A DNA stretch of 64,000 bases from positions 62,001-126,000 of the forward strand of contig JADJXQ010000004.1 in assembly GCA_016710335.1 (NCBI GenBank), written 5' to 3'. Both the position numbers and the translations under genes were made by a program. Below are positions 7,613 to 17,300 of the stretch, piece by piece. Below the pieces are notes generated by a model that was not told where the DNA came from, did no database searches, and saw only the letters and a list, made by a program, of their open reading frames with translations. Each line of letters starts with the position of its first letter. Position 1 is the first letter of the stretch. This DNA is from Rhodospirillales bacterium. Its GTDB lineage: Bacteria; Pseudomonadota; Alphaproteobacteria; Rhodospirillales; Defluviicoccaceae.

Positions 7613-8979
7613 CTTTCGTCCATGGCGCCAGCGAGACTGTTGGCGTAACCGGCAACAATATGCACCGGCTGGATTGTCCCCAGGTTGGTCTCAGGCGCAT
7701 CGGCGTGCACTGCCTGCATGTACGGGCTTTTTCCCACCAACTGCCCCGGCCGGCGCCCCCGCGTCTCGAACAACACCGGCAGGATCCGGCCTTCGCACCG
7801 CCGGTTGAAGGATAGCTGGTGCTCGTCGAGACGGGCCTGCAGGCGATGGAGGCGATCCGCCTTGACGGCTTCGTCCACTTGCGGTTCCAGCGAAGCGGGC
7901 GTCCCCGGGCGGGCGCTATACTTGAAGGAATAGGCCTGCGCGAAGCCGACCGCATCGACCAGGTCCAGCGTTGCACGGAAATCACCCTCGGTCTCGCCAG
8001 GAAAGCCGACGATGAAATCGGAGCTGAGGGCGATGTCGGGTCGCGCCGCCCGTAGCCGATTGATTATGCTCCGGTAGTCTTCAATCGTGTGGCGGCGATT
8101 CATGGCCGCCAGTACCCGATTCGATCCCGTCTGCACCGGCAAATGCAGGTACGGCATGAGCTTTTCGACGCGGGCATGGGCGGCAATAAGATCGTCTGTC
8201 ATATCCGTCGGGTGGGAGGTGGTGTAGCGGATGCGCCCTACGCCCGGAATTTCAGCCACCTCCTCGATAAGCCGCGACAGGCGCCACGCACTGCCATCCG
8301 GCGCCACGCCGCAATAGGCGTTGACGTTCTGGCCGAGGAGCGTGATCTCGCAGGCGCCTGCATCGGCGAAGCGTCCCGCCTCCTCCACCACATCGCCGGC
8401 CGGGCGCGCGTACTCGGCGCCGCGGGTGTAGGGGACGACGCAGAAGGTGCAGAACTTATCGCACCCTTCCTGCACCGCGAGGTAACGCGACGGCCCAGCG
8501 CAGCCTTCGCGGCTGTGCGGAAGGTGGTCGAATTTCGGCTCGGTGGGAAATTCGGTTTCCAGCACCAAGCCGGCGGCGCGGCTCGCTCTCGCCACCATCT
8601 CCGGCAGTCTGTGGTAGTTCTGCGGACCGAACACCATATCCACCTGCGGCGCCCGCCGGAAGATTTCGCCGCCTTCGGCTTGCGCGACACATCCCGCAAC
8701 CGCGATCAGCGGAACGGTGCTGCCCTGCTCCCTTGGGCGCGTCTTGAGCGGCTTGAGCCGGCCTAGCTCTGAGTAAACTTTTTCCGCTGCTTTCTCTCTG
8801 ATGTGGCAGGTGTTGAGGATGACGAGGTCGGCCGTCTCGGCATCGTCCGTGCAAACGAACCCGAGTGGCGCCAGCACATCGGCCATGCGCTCGGAGTCGT
8901 AGAGGTTCATCTGACAACCGTAGGTCTTGATGCAGACGGTCTTGGTCACGACTAGATCGTCAGGCCGCAATCGCGACAA
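7600..8979 (-). CDS. miaB: tRNA-2-methylthio-N6-isopentenyladenosine synthase MiaB
   Basis: 459 aa radical-SAM methylthiotransferase that converts i6A37 to ms2i6A37 in tRNAs reading UNN codons. The N-terminal UPF0004 domain carries Cys22, Cys58 and Cys97 for the auxiliary 4Fe-4S cluster. The radical SAM CxxxCxxC is Cys173/177/180 (CDKFCTFC). A TRAM domain closes the C terminus (ending near LAGAMDERCVA). It is the first gene of the minus-strand run ending at trmB. The upstream flank is occupied by a decayed insertion sequence, so its promoter must lie in roughly 8980-9080. Confidence 0.96.
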   Translation of the reverse strand: MSRLRPDDLVVTKTVCIKTYGCQMNLYDSERMADVLAPLGFVCTDDAETADLVILNTCHIREKAAEKVYSELGRLKPLKTRPREQGSTVPLIAVAGCVAQAEGGEIFRRAPQVDMVFGPQNYHRLPEMVARASRAAGLVLETEFPTEPKFDHLPHSREGCAGPSRYLAVQEGCDKFCTFCVVPYTRGAEYARPAGDVVEEAGRFADAGACEITLLGQNVNAYCGVAPDGSAWRLSRLIEEVAEIPGVGRIRYTTSHPTDMTDDLIAAHARVEKLMPYLHLPVQTGSNRVLAAMNRRHTIEDYRSIINRLRAARPDIALSSDFIVGFPGETEGDFRATLDLVDAVGFAQAYSFKYSARPGTPASLEPQVDEAVKADRLHRLQARLDEHQLSFNRRCEGRILPVLFETRGRRPGQLVGKSPYMQAVHADAPETNLGTIQPVHIVAGYANSLAGAMDERCVA

Positions 8980-9052
8980 GGTAAAGGCGGTGATCGTTCA
9001 TCAACCCGGATGGTCCCGAACCTGCATTCACGCACCAGCGTAACCGCACAAA

Positions 9053-9074
9053 GGCGAGAGTCAAGGCTCTCGCC
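9053..9074 (-). terminator. Perfect hairpin upstream of miaB, possible old terminator
   Basis: GGCGAGAG (9053-9060) pairs perfectly with CTCTCGCC (9067-9074) around a 6-nt loop. On the minus strand it is followed by TTTGTG, a weak tail. It lies between miaB and the left end of the insertion sequence and may be the terminator of a minus-strand gene whose body is no longer adjacent. Function uncertain. Confidence 0.3.
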
Positions 9075-9081
9075 CTGGTAC

Positions 9082-10475
9082 TGTCGCTAACACGAGGTAT
9101 GTCCGGCGTAGGGAACACATGATCTGTCCGGGATTAGAACTGCTCCAGACGGAGGAGCGGGATGCGACGGACAGAGTGTTTGCAAGGGCTACGTCTGATG
9201 AAGTTCGAGGAGGTTTACGGCAAGGTCTGCCGGGGTCGGCTGAGCGTGTCGGAGGCGGCTGAGGTGTTGGGGATGCCGGAGCGGACGTTTCGGCGCTGGC
9301 GGGGCCGGTACGAGGAGTCTGGCGCGGAGGGTCTCTACGACCGGCGTCTGGGCCGGGCCTCGGCGCGGCGGGCGGCGGTGGACGAGGTGGCGCGGGTTCT
9401 GGAGCTGTTCGACACGCGGTACTTCGATTTCACGCCGAAGCACTTCCACGAGAAGCTGGTCTCGGAGCACGGCTGCCGACGGGCTACAACTGGGTGCGAC
9501 TGACCCTGCAGCGATGCGGGCGGATCACGCCGGCGCCACGTCGCGGGCCCACCGGCGAAAGCGGCCGCGGCGGCCGATGGCGGGAATGATGCTGCACCAG
9601 GACGGCTCCCGCCACGAGTGGGTGCCCGGCGAGCGCTGGGATCTGATCGTCACCATGGACGACGCCACGTCGGAGATCTACTCGGCGTTCTTCGTCGCCG
9701 AGGAGGACGATGTCGAGCTTCCGGGCGCTCGACGAGGTGATCTCGGAGCGGGGAGTGTTCTGCGCGCTCTATGCGGATCGCGGGTCGCACTACTGGCATA
9801 CCCGGAAGCCGGCGGCAAGGTCGACAAGGACAACCCGACCCAGGTCGGCCGGGCACTCGCCGCGCTCCGCATCGAAGCTGATCGCGGCGTACTCGCCGGA
9901 AGCCCGCGGCCGCTCGGAGCGCATGTTTGGGACCCTGCAGGGCCGCCTGCCGCAGGCGTTGCGGGAAGCCGGGATCACCACCATGGAGGAGGCCAACCGG
10001 GACCGCGCGGGAGGTCTACATCCCCGAGCACAACGCCCGCTTCGCGCGGCCGCCGGCCGAACCGGGCTCGGCGTTCACCGCCTGCCCCGCCGGCATTCTC
10101 GAGGACGTCCTCTGCATCCAGGAAGAGCGCGTCGTCGGTAATGATAACACGGTGCGCTACCGCAACCGGATCCTGCAGATCCCGGCGGATCGTCACCGCC
10201 ACCACTACGTCAAGGCGCGTGTCCGGGTTCACGAGTACCCCGACGATACGCTGGCCGTGTTCCACGGGCCGCGGCGCCTGGCGCGCTATGCGCCCGACGG
10301 AAATCCGATCGACGACGCCGATCAACAGGCGGCGTGACCTGCTTCGACGCCCGCCAGCCCCGTGGATTTGTGGACAAGGCTACACCTTCCCCACAACCCC
10401 ACAGGGCCATCAGCCACAACAGAAGCGGTCAATTCATGTGGTACCTAAAGCGGCCAACTCAGTTTGTTATCGACA
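9082..10475 (+). mobile_element. Decayed insertion sequence, ISNCY-like
   Basis: About 1.39 kb bounded by imperfect inverted repeats. The left end begins TGTCGCTAAC at 9082; the reverse complement of the right end begins TGTCGATAAC at 10475. About 27 nt further in, both ends share a TAGG...CACATGA block (17 of 22 positions match). The enclosed transposase frame is heavily broken. I see no clear target-site duplication in the flanks. The element separates miaB from a DUF169 gene on the opposite strand. Family assignment rests on the transposase N terminus and DDE segments I recognise, so it is tentative. Confidence 0.75.
9162..10337 (+). pseudogene. Transposase of the ISNCY-like element, multiply frameshifted
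   Basis: The start MRRTECLQGLRLMKFEEV and an HTH region (SVSEAAEVLGMPERTFRRW) are followed, in other frames, by integrase-core segments: MMLHQDGSRHEW, VTMDDATSEIYSAFF, YADRGSHYWHT, AAYSPEARGRSERMFGTLQ, and the tail from REVYIPEHNARF to ADQQAA. Reconstructing one protein needs at least six frame changes, near 9480, 9555, 9715, 9825, 9875 and 10010. The DDE-type aspartates and a possible glutamate-containing ARGRSER segment are still recognisable. No functional transposase can be made from this sequence as given. Confidence 0.8.
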
Positions 10476-10508
10476 CCCGCATCGCGTCCGGCCGTTGGGA
10501 GCGGAGGG

Positions 10509-10646
10509 ATGAAGCGCCTTTACCAAACCTTCCAGGGGCGGGCTGCCGCAGGAGGTGCGGAGGCCATCCTCACGCTTTATGGCCAGGAGACGTGCCTGCG
10601 GCTTGGCGAGGGTGCGCCGGCAGGCTTACACTGGATATGGATTTAA
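10509..10646 (+). CDS. Small ORF of unknown function after the insertion sequence
   Basis: 45 codons starting MKRLYQTFQG and ending HWIWI, 15 bp upstream of the DUF169 gene. The ATG has GGGAG about 8 nt upstream as a possible ribosome-binding site. I do not recognise it. It could be the leftover 3' end of a gene disrupted by the insertion sequence, a small leader gene, or chance. Confidence 0.25.
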   Translation: MKRLYQTFQGRAAAGGAEAILTLYGQETCLRLGEGAPAGLHWIWI

Positions 10647-10661
10647 AGGAGAGACCGGACG

Positions 10662-11465
10662 ATGGACGCCGCGACGAACGCCGACTACGACAACCGCTTG
10701 AACCAGTACCTCAGGCTGAACAGCTTCCCGGTTGCGGTGAAGTTCCTGAAGACCTGGGACGAGGCGCCGCCCAAGGCGCGCCGACCGGCGAAGGACCTGA
10801 ACAACCGCTTCACGACGTGTCAGGCCATTTCCATGTCTCGGCGCTACGGCTGGGTGCTGGCGCTGGGACGGGAGGACTCGAGCTGCGTGCTCGGCAGCAT
10901 GGCGCTCGGCTTGGACAGGCGGTTGCCGCACTACACCGAGGGCAACCTCTGCGTCGACCTCTACACTGAAAGTCTCGAGGCCGGACGGCTCAGCGAGGAC
11001 AGCGTGCCGAGGCTTCCGGAAGGCGAGCATGTCGGGGTGGTCACCGCGCCCCTCAACCGTGCCGCCTTCGAGCCCGCTTCGGTGATCATCTACGGCAACA
11101 GCGCGCAGATCATGCGCCTGGGCCAAGCGGTGCTGTGGAAGCGCGGCGGGACGATGAACAGCGCCTTCCGCGGCCGCATCGACTGCGCGGATCTCGCCAT
11201 CGCGCCGCACATCACCGGCGAGGCGCAAATGATCGTGCCGTGCACCGGCGACCGCATTTTCGGCCAGGTCCAGGACCACGAGGTCGCCTTCAGCTTCCCC
11301 TACGCGATGATGGAGGAGATTCTCGCCGGCCTCGAAGCCACCCATAAGGGCGGCGCCGCCCGCTATCCCGTCACCCACTGGCTCAACTACACCGGCGGCT
11401 TTCCGCCCTCCTACAACGCCTACGCCAAGATGCTGGATGAGGAAGGGCAGCCGCGGGAGGCGTAA
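10662..11465 (+). CDS. DUF169 family protein
   Basis: 267 aa cytoplasmic protein with the features I associate with DUF169: an N-terminal PVAVKFL segment, several spaced cysteines (in TTCQAISMSRR, SSCVLGSMALGL, NLCVDLY and DCADLAIAP), a VIIYGNSAQIMRL stretch, and a central VPCTGDRIFGQ motif followed by FSFPYAMMEEILAGLEATHKGG (given in part). The biochemical role of DUF169 is not established; the conserved cysteines suggest metal, Fe-S or redox chemistry, which is inference. A good ribosome-binding site (AAAGGAGAG) precedes the ATG. It stands alone between the insertion sequence and the DUF1640 gene. Confidence 0.8.
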   Translation: MDAATNADYDNRLNQYLRLNSFPVAVKFLKTWDEAPPKARRPAKDLNNRFTTCQAISMSRRYGWVLALGREDSSCVLGSMALGLDRRLPHYTEGNLCVDLYTESLEAGRLSEDSVPRLPEGEHVGVVTAPLNRAAFEPASVIIYGNSAQIMRLGQAVLWKRGGTMNSAFRGRIDCADLAIAPHITGEAQMIVPCTGDRIFGQVQDHEVAFSFPYAMMEEILAGLEATHKGGAARYPVTHWLNYTGGFPPSYNAYAKMLDEEGQPREA

Positions 11466-11541
11466 GAGCGGCGTCCCCATGGTTAAGCGCGAGAGACCTT
11501 GTCCGGAACCGTGCAAGCCCGGGTTGTCGATGCTGGCGTTC

Positions 11542-11570
11542 TTTAACCAGAGGATAATCCGGGCTATATT
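11542..11570 (+). promoter_or_regulatory. Candidate promoter giving a near-leaderless mRNA
   Basis: TTTAAC (11542-11547), a 17-nt spacer and TATATT (11565-11570) resemble a sigma70 promoter. The predicted start of transcription falls at or next to the ATG at 11577, and no strong ribosome-binding site precedes that ATG. This would mean a leaderless message. Confidence 0.3.
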
Positions 11571-11576
11571 GACCGC

Positions 11577-12062
11577 ATGACCGTGATTGCCTTCGATACC
11601 CTCAAGCTGGCGCGAAAGCTGGAGGCCGGCGGCTTTTCCGCACAACAGGCGGAGAGCTTTGCCGAGGCGTTTGCCGATGTGGTGCAGGACGCGCCGGGGG
11701 CGGATCAATGGGCGGAACTCCGGGCCGAGATGGCGACCAAGAAGGACCTGGAGGCGTTCGCGACCAAGAAGGACCTGGAGGCGTTCGCAACCAAGAAGGA
11801 CCTGGAGGCATTCGCGACCAAGAAGGACCTGGAGGCATTCGCGACCAAGAAGGACCTTCAGGACCAGGTCGGTGCGATCCGGGCCGAGATGGCGACCAAG
11901 AAGGACCTGGAGGCGTTCGCAACCAAGAAGGACTTGGAAGTGCTGCGGTCGCAGAGCATGGCCGAGATTTACGCCGCCAAGCACGACATGCTCAAGTGGG
12001 CGGTCACCGCACTCGCCGCACAGGGCGCCCTGATCGTGGCGATTCTGAAGCTTTTGCCGTAG
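11577..12062 (+). CDS. DUF1640-like coiled-coil protein with a C-terminal membrane anchor
   Basis: 161 aa. The N terminus (TLKLARKLEAGGFSAQQAESFAEAFAD, given in part) resembles the head of DUF1640/CCDC90-type proteins. Residues 53-97 hold four perfect copies and one partial copy of the nine-residue unit ATKKDLEAF, with another one and a half copies at 106-121. The end carries one transmembrane helix, about 138-159 (AVTALAAQGALIVAILKLLP). The likely form is a membrane-anchored helical stalk. Bacterial function is unknown. The gene has no close neighbour on its strand; the next gene, odhB, is convergent. The repeat number may vary between strains because the DNA units are almost identical. Confidence 0.75.
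   Translation: MTVIAFDTLKLARKLEAGGFSAQQAESFAEAFADVVQDAPGADQWAELRAEMATKKDLEAFATKKDLEAFATKKDLEAFATKKDLEAFATKKDLQDQVGAIRAEMATKKDLEAFATKKDLEVLRSQSMAEIYAAKHDMLKWAVTALAAQGALIVAILKLLP
11733..11867 (+). repeat. 27-bp coding tandem repeat (nine-residue unit)
   Basis: Five head-to-tail copies of a 27-bp unit, four perfect at the protein level and differing at only a few third positions. It begins GCGACCAAGAAG and encodes ATKKDLEAF. A further one and a half copies occur at about 11892-11939 after a 24-bp interruption. Confidence 0.9.
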
Positions 12063-12103
12063 GCGGCGATATACCTTCGACCGTCTGTACCGATGAACTT
12101 GAT

Positions 12104-13420
12104 TTAAATCTCCAGAAGCAGCCGCTGGGGATCCTCAACGCACTCCTTGACGCGGACGAGGAAGGAGACCGCTTCGCGGCCGTCGATGATGCGGTGATCG
12201 TAGCTGAGCGCCACGTACATCATCGGCCGCGCCTGGATCGAGCCGTCGGGCATGACGACCGGCCGCTGCTCCACCTTGTGCATGCCGAGAATGCCGGACT
12301 GCGGCGGGTTGAGGATCGGCGTCGACAACAGGGAGCCGAACACGCCGCCGTTGGTGATGGTAAACGTGCCGCCCTGCATCTCCTCAATTGCGAGCTTGCC
12401 GTCGCGGGCGCGCTTGCCGACGTCGGCGATCCTGGCCTCGATCTCTGCCATGCCGAGTTGGTCGCAGTCGCGCACAACCGGCACCACCAGGCCCTGCGGT
12501 GAGCCCACGGCAATGGCGATGTCGTAATGGTTCTTGTAGACCAGCTCCTCGCCGTCGATCTCTCCGTTTACCGCCGGGAACTCCTTCAGTGCCTGCACGC
12601 ACGCCTTGACGAACACCGACATGACGCCGAGGCGGGCGCCGTGCCGTTTCTCGAACGCCTCGCGGTAGCGGCTCCGCATGGCATTGACGGCGGTCATGTC
12701 GATCTCGTTGAAGGTGGTGAGCATCGCCGCCGTGTTCTGGGCCTCCTTGAGGCGGCTCGCCACCATCTTGCGAAGTCGCGTCATCCGCACCCGCTCCTCG
12801 CGCGGCCCGGCCGGCTTCGCGGGCGGTGCGGCCGGTTTCTCGACTTCGCGCTTCTTCTCCGGCTGCGGCTGCGCCTTAGCCTCGGGCGCCGGAGCTTTTT
12901 CTTTCTCTCCGCTGTCGATGAACGCGAGAACATCGCCCTTGGTCAGGCGGCCATCCTTGCCGGACGCCGGAATCGCGGCCGCATCGAGATCATGCTCCTC
13001 CACCAGCTTGCGCACCGCCGGTGACAGGGCTGCGGCGGCCGGTCTGTTGTCCTCGCCGGACTCGGCTGTGGGCTCCGCCGGCGCTGGTTCCTCCGTCTCG
13101 GCCTCACCGGCGTCCCGCTGCTCCGCTTCGGTTACGGATTTCGTATCGCTTTCCTCTTTCGGGGCAGGCTTGGACCCGGCAGCGCCTTCGCCGATCTCGC
13201 CGAGCCGGGCCCCGACCTCCACTTCGCTGCCGTCGGGCGCGTCGATGGCGCTGAGGATGCCGCTGGCCGGCGCGTTGACTTCCAACGTGACCTTGTCGGT
13301 CTCCAACTCGCAGAGAGGTTCATCCGCCTCGACGGCGTCGCCCACCGCCTTGAACCACTTGGCTACGACCGCGGTTGTCACCGATTCGCCGAGAGCGGGA
13401 ACCTTGATCTCCGTCGCCAT
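12104..13420 (-). CDS. odhB: Dihydrolipoamide succinyltransferase, E2 of 2-oxoglutarate dehydrogenase
   Basis: 438 aa, also called sucB. It transfers the succinyl group from E1 to CoA in the TCA cycle. An N-terminal lipoyl domain carries the lipoyl-lysine K43 in ETDKVTLEV. A long Ala/Glu/Pro linker follows, then a peripheral subunit-binding domain (about 133-170, LSPAVRKLVEEHDLD), a second Pro/Lys-rich linker and the catalytic acyltransferase domain with the active-site SYDHRIIDG near the end. The start at 13420 (MATEIKVPALG) has GGGG about 8 nt upstream; an ATG four codons earlier is possible. It follows sucA by 30 bp. No lpdA is seen downstream within the window. Confidence 0.95.
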   Translation of the reverse strand: MATEIKVPALGESVTTAVVAKWFKAVGDAVEADEPLCELETDKVTLEVNAPASGILSAIDAPDGSEVEVGARLGEIGEGAAGSKPAPKEESDTKSVTEAEQRDAGEAETEEPAPAEPTAESGEDNRPAAAALSPAVRKLVEEHDLDAAAIPASGKDGRLTKGDVLAFIDSGEKEKAPAPEAKAQPQPEKKREVEKPAAPPAKPAGPREERVRMTRLRKMVASRLKEAQNTAAMLTTFNEIDMTAVNAMRSRYREAFEKRHGARLGVMSVFVKACVQALKEFPAVNGEIDGEELVYKNHYDIAIAVGSPQGLVVPVVRDCDQLGMAEIEARIADVGKRARDGKLAIEEMQGGTFTITNGGVFGSLLSTPILNPPQSGILGMHKVEQRPVVMPDGSIQARPMMYVALSYDHRIIDGREAVSFLVRVKECVEDPQRLLLEI

Positions 13421-13450
13421 CTTGAACCCCACGCGTCTATTGGTTGGCCG

Positions 13451-16354
13451 TTACACCGTCTGCGCTGGACGCCGAATGAACGGTTGCGGCATGGCATCGA
13501 GGTCGCTGCAGAGGGCCTGATCCACGAGCGTCTGCTGCTCTTGGACGTGCGCCCTGTGCGAACCTGTCGCCGGCGAGGCGGCTGCCTTGCGCCCGACGTA
13601 CCTCGGCAGGACACTGTCCCGCTCCAGCTCCTGGAGAATGCTGATCAGGCGCGGCAGCACGAAGGTCCACGCTCCCATGTTGGCCGGCTCTTCCTGGCAC
13701 CAGACCACTTCGGCATTGCCGTATCTCCAGACATGCTCCGTGACCGTCTGGCGCGGCCACGGGTACAGCTGTTCGACGCGGACGATGGCGACGTCGTCGA
13801 TGCCGCGCTCCCGGCGCTCCTGCAAAAGGTCGTAGTAGACTTTGCCGGAGCAAAGAACCAGACGGCGCACTTTGGCGTCCGGAACCAGCCCGTCGACCTC
13901 CGGCAGTACTCGACGAAAGCGGGTGCCGGGTCCCATATCGGCCAGCGAAGAAACCACCAGCTTGTGGCGCAACAACGACTTTGGCGACATCACCACCAGC
14001 GGCTTGCGGTAGTTGCGGCGGATCTGGCGGCGCAGCGCGTGGAAGTAGTTGGCGGGCGTGGTGATGTTGACGACCTGGATGTTGTCCTCGGCGCTGAGCT
14101 GAAGGAACCGCTCCAGCCGCGCCGAGGAGTGCTCCGGCCCCTGCCCCTCATAGCCGTGCGGGAGAAGCATGACCAAACCGGAGAGGCGCAGCCACTTGGA
14201 CTCCGCCGATGAGATGAACTGGTCGATGATCACCTGCGCGCCATTTGCGAAATCGCCGAACTGGGCCTCCCAGATGACTAGCGCGTCGGGCTCAGCCAGC
14301 GAATAGCCGTACTCGAATCCCAGCACCCCGGCTTCCGAAAGCGGGCTGTCGATCACCTCGAACATCGCCTGGCCGTCGCTGATGTTGTTGAGCGGCACGT
14401 AGCGGCGTTCGTTCTCCTGATCGACCAGAACCGAATGGCGGTGGGAAAACGTGCCTCGCCCCGAGTCCTGCCCGGAAAGGCGCACCGGCGCGCCTTCGAG
14501 CAACAGCGTGCCGAACGCCAGCGCCTCGGCGGTCGCCCAGTCGATGCCCTCGCCCGTCTCCATCATCTTGCCACGAGCGTCCAGCAAGCGGAGGATCTTT
14601 CGGTTGACATTGATCTCGGCCGGCGGGCGGGCGAGACTTTCGCCGATCAGACGCAGCATGTCCTCGGCGACCGCGGTGTCCTCTTCCCGCAGTTCTTCTT
14701 CGCCGATAAGGGTCTTGAGGCCTTCCCACTTGCCCTGCAGCCAGTCCGCCTTGTTGACCTTGTAGCTGCCCGCCGCGTCGAAATCGCTTTCGAGACGACT
14801 GCGGAAGCCGGATTCCATGGCCTTGACGTCATCCTCCGTCACCGTGCCGTCGGCGATCAGGCGGTCGGCATAGATCTCCTTGGTCGACGGATGCTTGGCG
14901 ATGGCGCGATACATGATGGGCTGGGTGAACATCGGCTCGTCGCCCTCGTTGTGGCCGAAGCGCCGATAGCAGAACATGTCGATGACCACGTCGCGCTGGA
15001 ACTCCTGGCGGAACTCCATGGCGATGCGCGCCACGTGCACCACCGCCTCGGGATCGTCACCGTTGACGTGGAAGATCGGCGCCTGCACCATCTTCGCCAC
15101 GTCGGAGGGATACGGTGACGAGCGCGATTGTCGCGGGCTGGTGGTGAAGCCGATCTGGTTGTTGACGATCAGGTGGACGGTGCCGCCGGTGCGATAGCCC
15201 TTGAGCTCCGACAAGTCGAAGCACTCCGCCACCAGCCCCTGGCCGGCGAAGGCGGCGTCGCCGTGCAGCAGGATCGACATCACCGCCCGCCGCCCCTCGT
15301 CGCCGCGCTGGGACTGCTTGGCGCGCACCCGGCCGAGCACCACCGGGTTGACCGCTTCCAGGTGTGACGGATTGGCGCTGAGGGTGAGATGGATTTCGTT
15401 ATCATCGAAAATCCGGTCGGACGAGGTGCCGAGGTGGTACTTGACGTCGCCCGAGCCCTCGACGTCTTCGGGATAGGCCGACTGCCCCTGAAATTCGGCG
15501 AGGATCGCGACGTAGGGCTTGTGCATGATGTTGGCGAGCATGTTGAGGCGGCCGCGGTGCGGCATGCCGATGACCACCGCTTCCACGCCAAGTTGCCCGC
15601 CGCGCTTGAGGATCTGCTCGATTGCCGGGATCATCGCTTCGCCGCCGTCGAGCCCGAAGCGCTTGGTGCCTGTGTATTTCAGGTGCAGGAACTTCTCGAA
15701 GCCTTCGGCCTCGATCAGCCGCTCGAGGATCGCCCGCTTACCTTCCGGCGTGAAATGGGTCTGGTTGCGGATGCCCTCGATCCGCTGCTGGATCCACGCC
15801 TTTTCTTCCGGATGCATGATGTGCATGAACTCGACGCCGATCGAGCCGCAGTAGGTCTCCTTCAGAATCTGCAGGATCTGGCGGATGGTCGCGGTGTCGA
15901 GGCCGAGCACGTTGTTGATGAAGATCGGCCGGTCCATGTCGCTATCGGAGAAACCCCAGGTCTTGGGGTCCAGCTCCGGATGGTACTTGTTTCCTTCCAG
16001 GCCGAGCGGATCGAAGTTGGCGATCAGGTGTCCGCGCACGCGATAGAGGCGGATCAGCATCAGCGCCCGGATCGAGTCCCGGGCCGCCTGGCGCACATCG
16101 ACCCCGGCCGCGTCGGCTTGGACGGCCTGAGACGCTGGCGCGCCCACGCCGTCCCGGATCATCCGGGATCGCCGGGGCGCCCAGCTGGCGCCGGTGACCT
16201 CCGTCAGCAGCGCTCGGCCGTCGTCCTGAAGCTCGTCGAAAAAGGATCTCCAGCTTGGGTCTACCGAGTCCGGATCGTCCAGAAAGCGGCAGTAGAGTTC
16301 GGCGATGTAAGGAGCGTTGGCCCCGGTCAGGAACGTGTCGTGTTCAGCGCCCAT
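13451..16354 (-). CDS. sucA: 2-oxoglutarate dehydrogenase E1 component SucA
   Basis: 967 aa thiamine-diphosphate-dependent decarboxylase of the TCA cycle. The N terminus has the E2-interacting region (GANAPYIAELYCRFLDDP). TPP-binding features include the HGDAAFAGQG segment and the downstream VNNQIGFTT. The C-terminal transketolase-like half contains GFEYGYSL, WEAQFGDFANGAQ and LLPHGYEGQGPEHSSARLER (given in part). The start has no convincing ribosome-binding site and lies only 16 nt beyond a strong intrinsic terminator, so expression probably depends on read-through from sucD or on a promoter inside sucD. Confidence 0.96.
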   Translation of the reverse strand: MGAEHDTFLTGANAPYIAELYCRFLDDPDSVDPSWRSFFDELQDDGRALLTEVTGASWAPRRSRMIRDGVGAPASQAVQADAAGVDVRQAARDSIRALMLIRLYRVRGHLIANFDPLGLEGNKYHPELDPKTWGFSDSDMDRPIFINNVLGLDTATIRQILQILKETYCGSIGVEFMHIMHPEEKAWIQQRIEGIRNQTHFTPEGKRAILERLIEAEGFEKFLHLKYTGTKRFGLDGGEAMIPAIEQILKRGGQLGVEAVVIGMPHRGRLNMLANIMHKPYVAILAEFQGQSAYPEDVEGSGDVKYHLGTSSDRIFDDNEIHLTLSANPSHLEAVNPVVLGRVRAKQSQRGDEGRRAVMSILLHGDAAFAGQGLVAECFDLSELKGYRTGGTVHLIVNNQIGFTTSPRQSRSSPYPSDVAKMVQAPIFHVNGDDPEAVVHVARIAMEFRQEFQRDVVIDMFCYRRFGHNEGDEPMFTQPIMYRAIAKHPSTKEIYADRLIADGTVTEDDVKAMESGFRSRLESDFDAAGSYKVNKADWLQGKWEGLKTLIGEEELREEDTAVAEDMLRLIGESLARPPAEINVNRKILRLLDARGKMMETGEGIDWATAEALAFGTLLLEGAPVRLSGQDSGRGTFSHRHSVLVDQENERRYVPLNNISDGQAMFEVIDSPLSEAGVLGFEYGYSLAEPDALVIWEAQFGDFANGAQVIIDQFISSAESKWLRLSGLVMLLPHGYEGQGPEHSSARLERFLQLSAEDNIQVVNITTPANYFHALRRQIRRNYRKPLVVMSPKSLLRHKLVVSSLADMGPGTRFRRVLPEVDGLVPDAKVRRLVLCSGKVYYDLLQERRERGIDDVAIVRVEQLYPWPRQTVTEHVWRYGNAEVVWCQEEPANMGAWTFVLPRLISILQELERDSVLPRYVGRKAAASPATGSHRAHVQEQQTLVDQALCSDLDAMPQPFIRRPAQTV

Positions 16355-16370
16355 GCGTCAAAACCCATGC

Positions 16371-16402
16371 AAAAAATAAGGGCGCGGCGAGGCGCCGCGC
16401 CC
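16371..16402 (-). terminator. Strong intrinsic terminator between sucD and sucA
   Basis: Arms of ten perfectly paired bases (16380-16389 and 16393-16402, GGGCGCGGCG and its complement) surround a 3-nt loop. On the minus strand they are followed by TTATTTTTT. It ends 16 nt before the sucA start codon, so it separates sucCD from sucAB within what is otherwise one gene cluster. Confidence 0.85.
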
Positions 16403-16424
16403 CTCCCGCATCAGGGTGTTCGAA

Positions 16425-17300
<876 letters not shown>

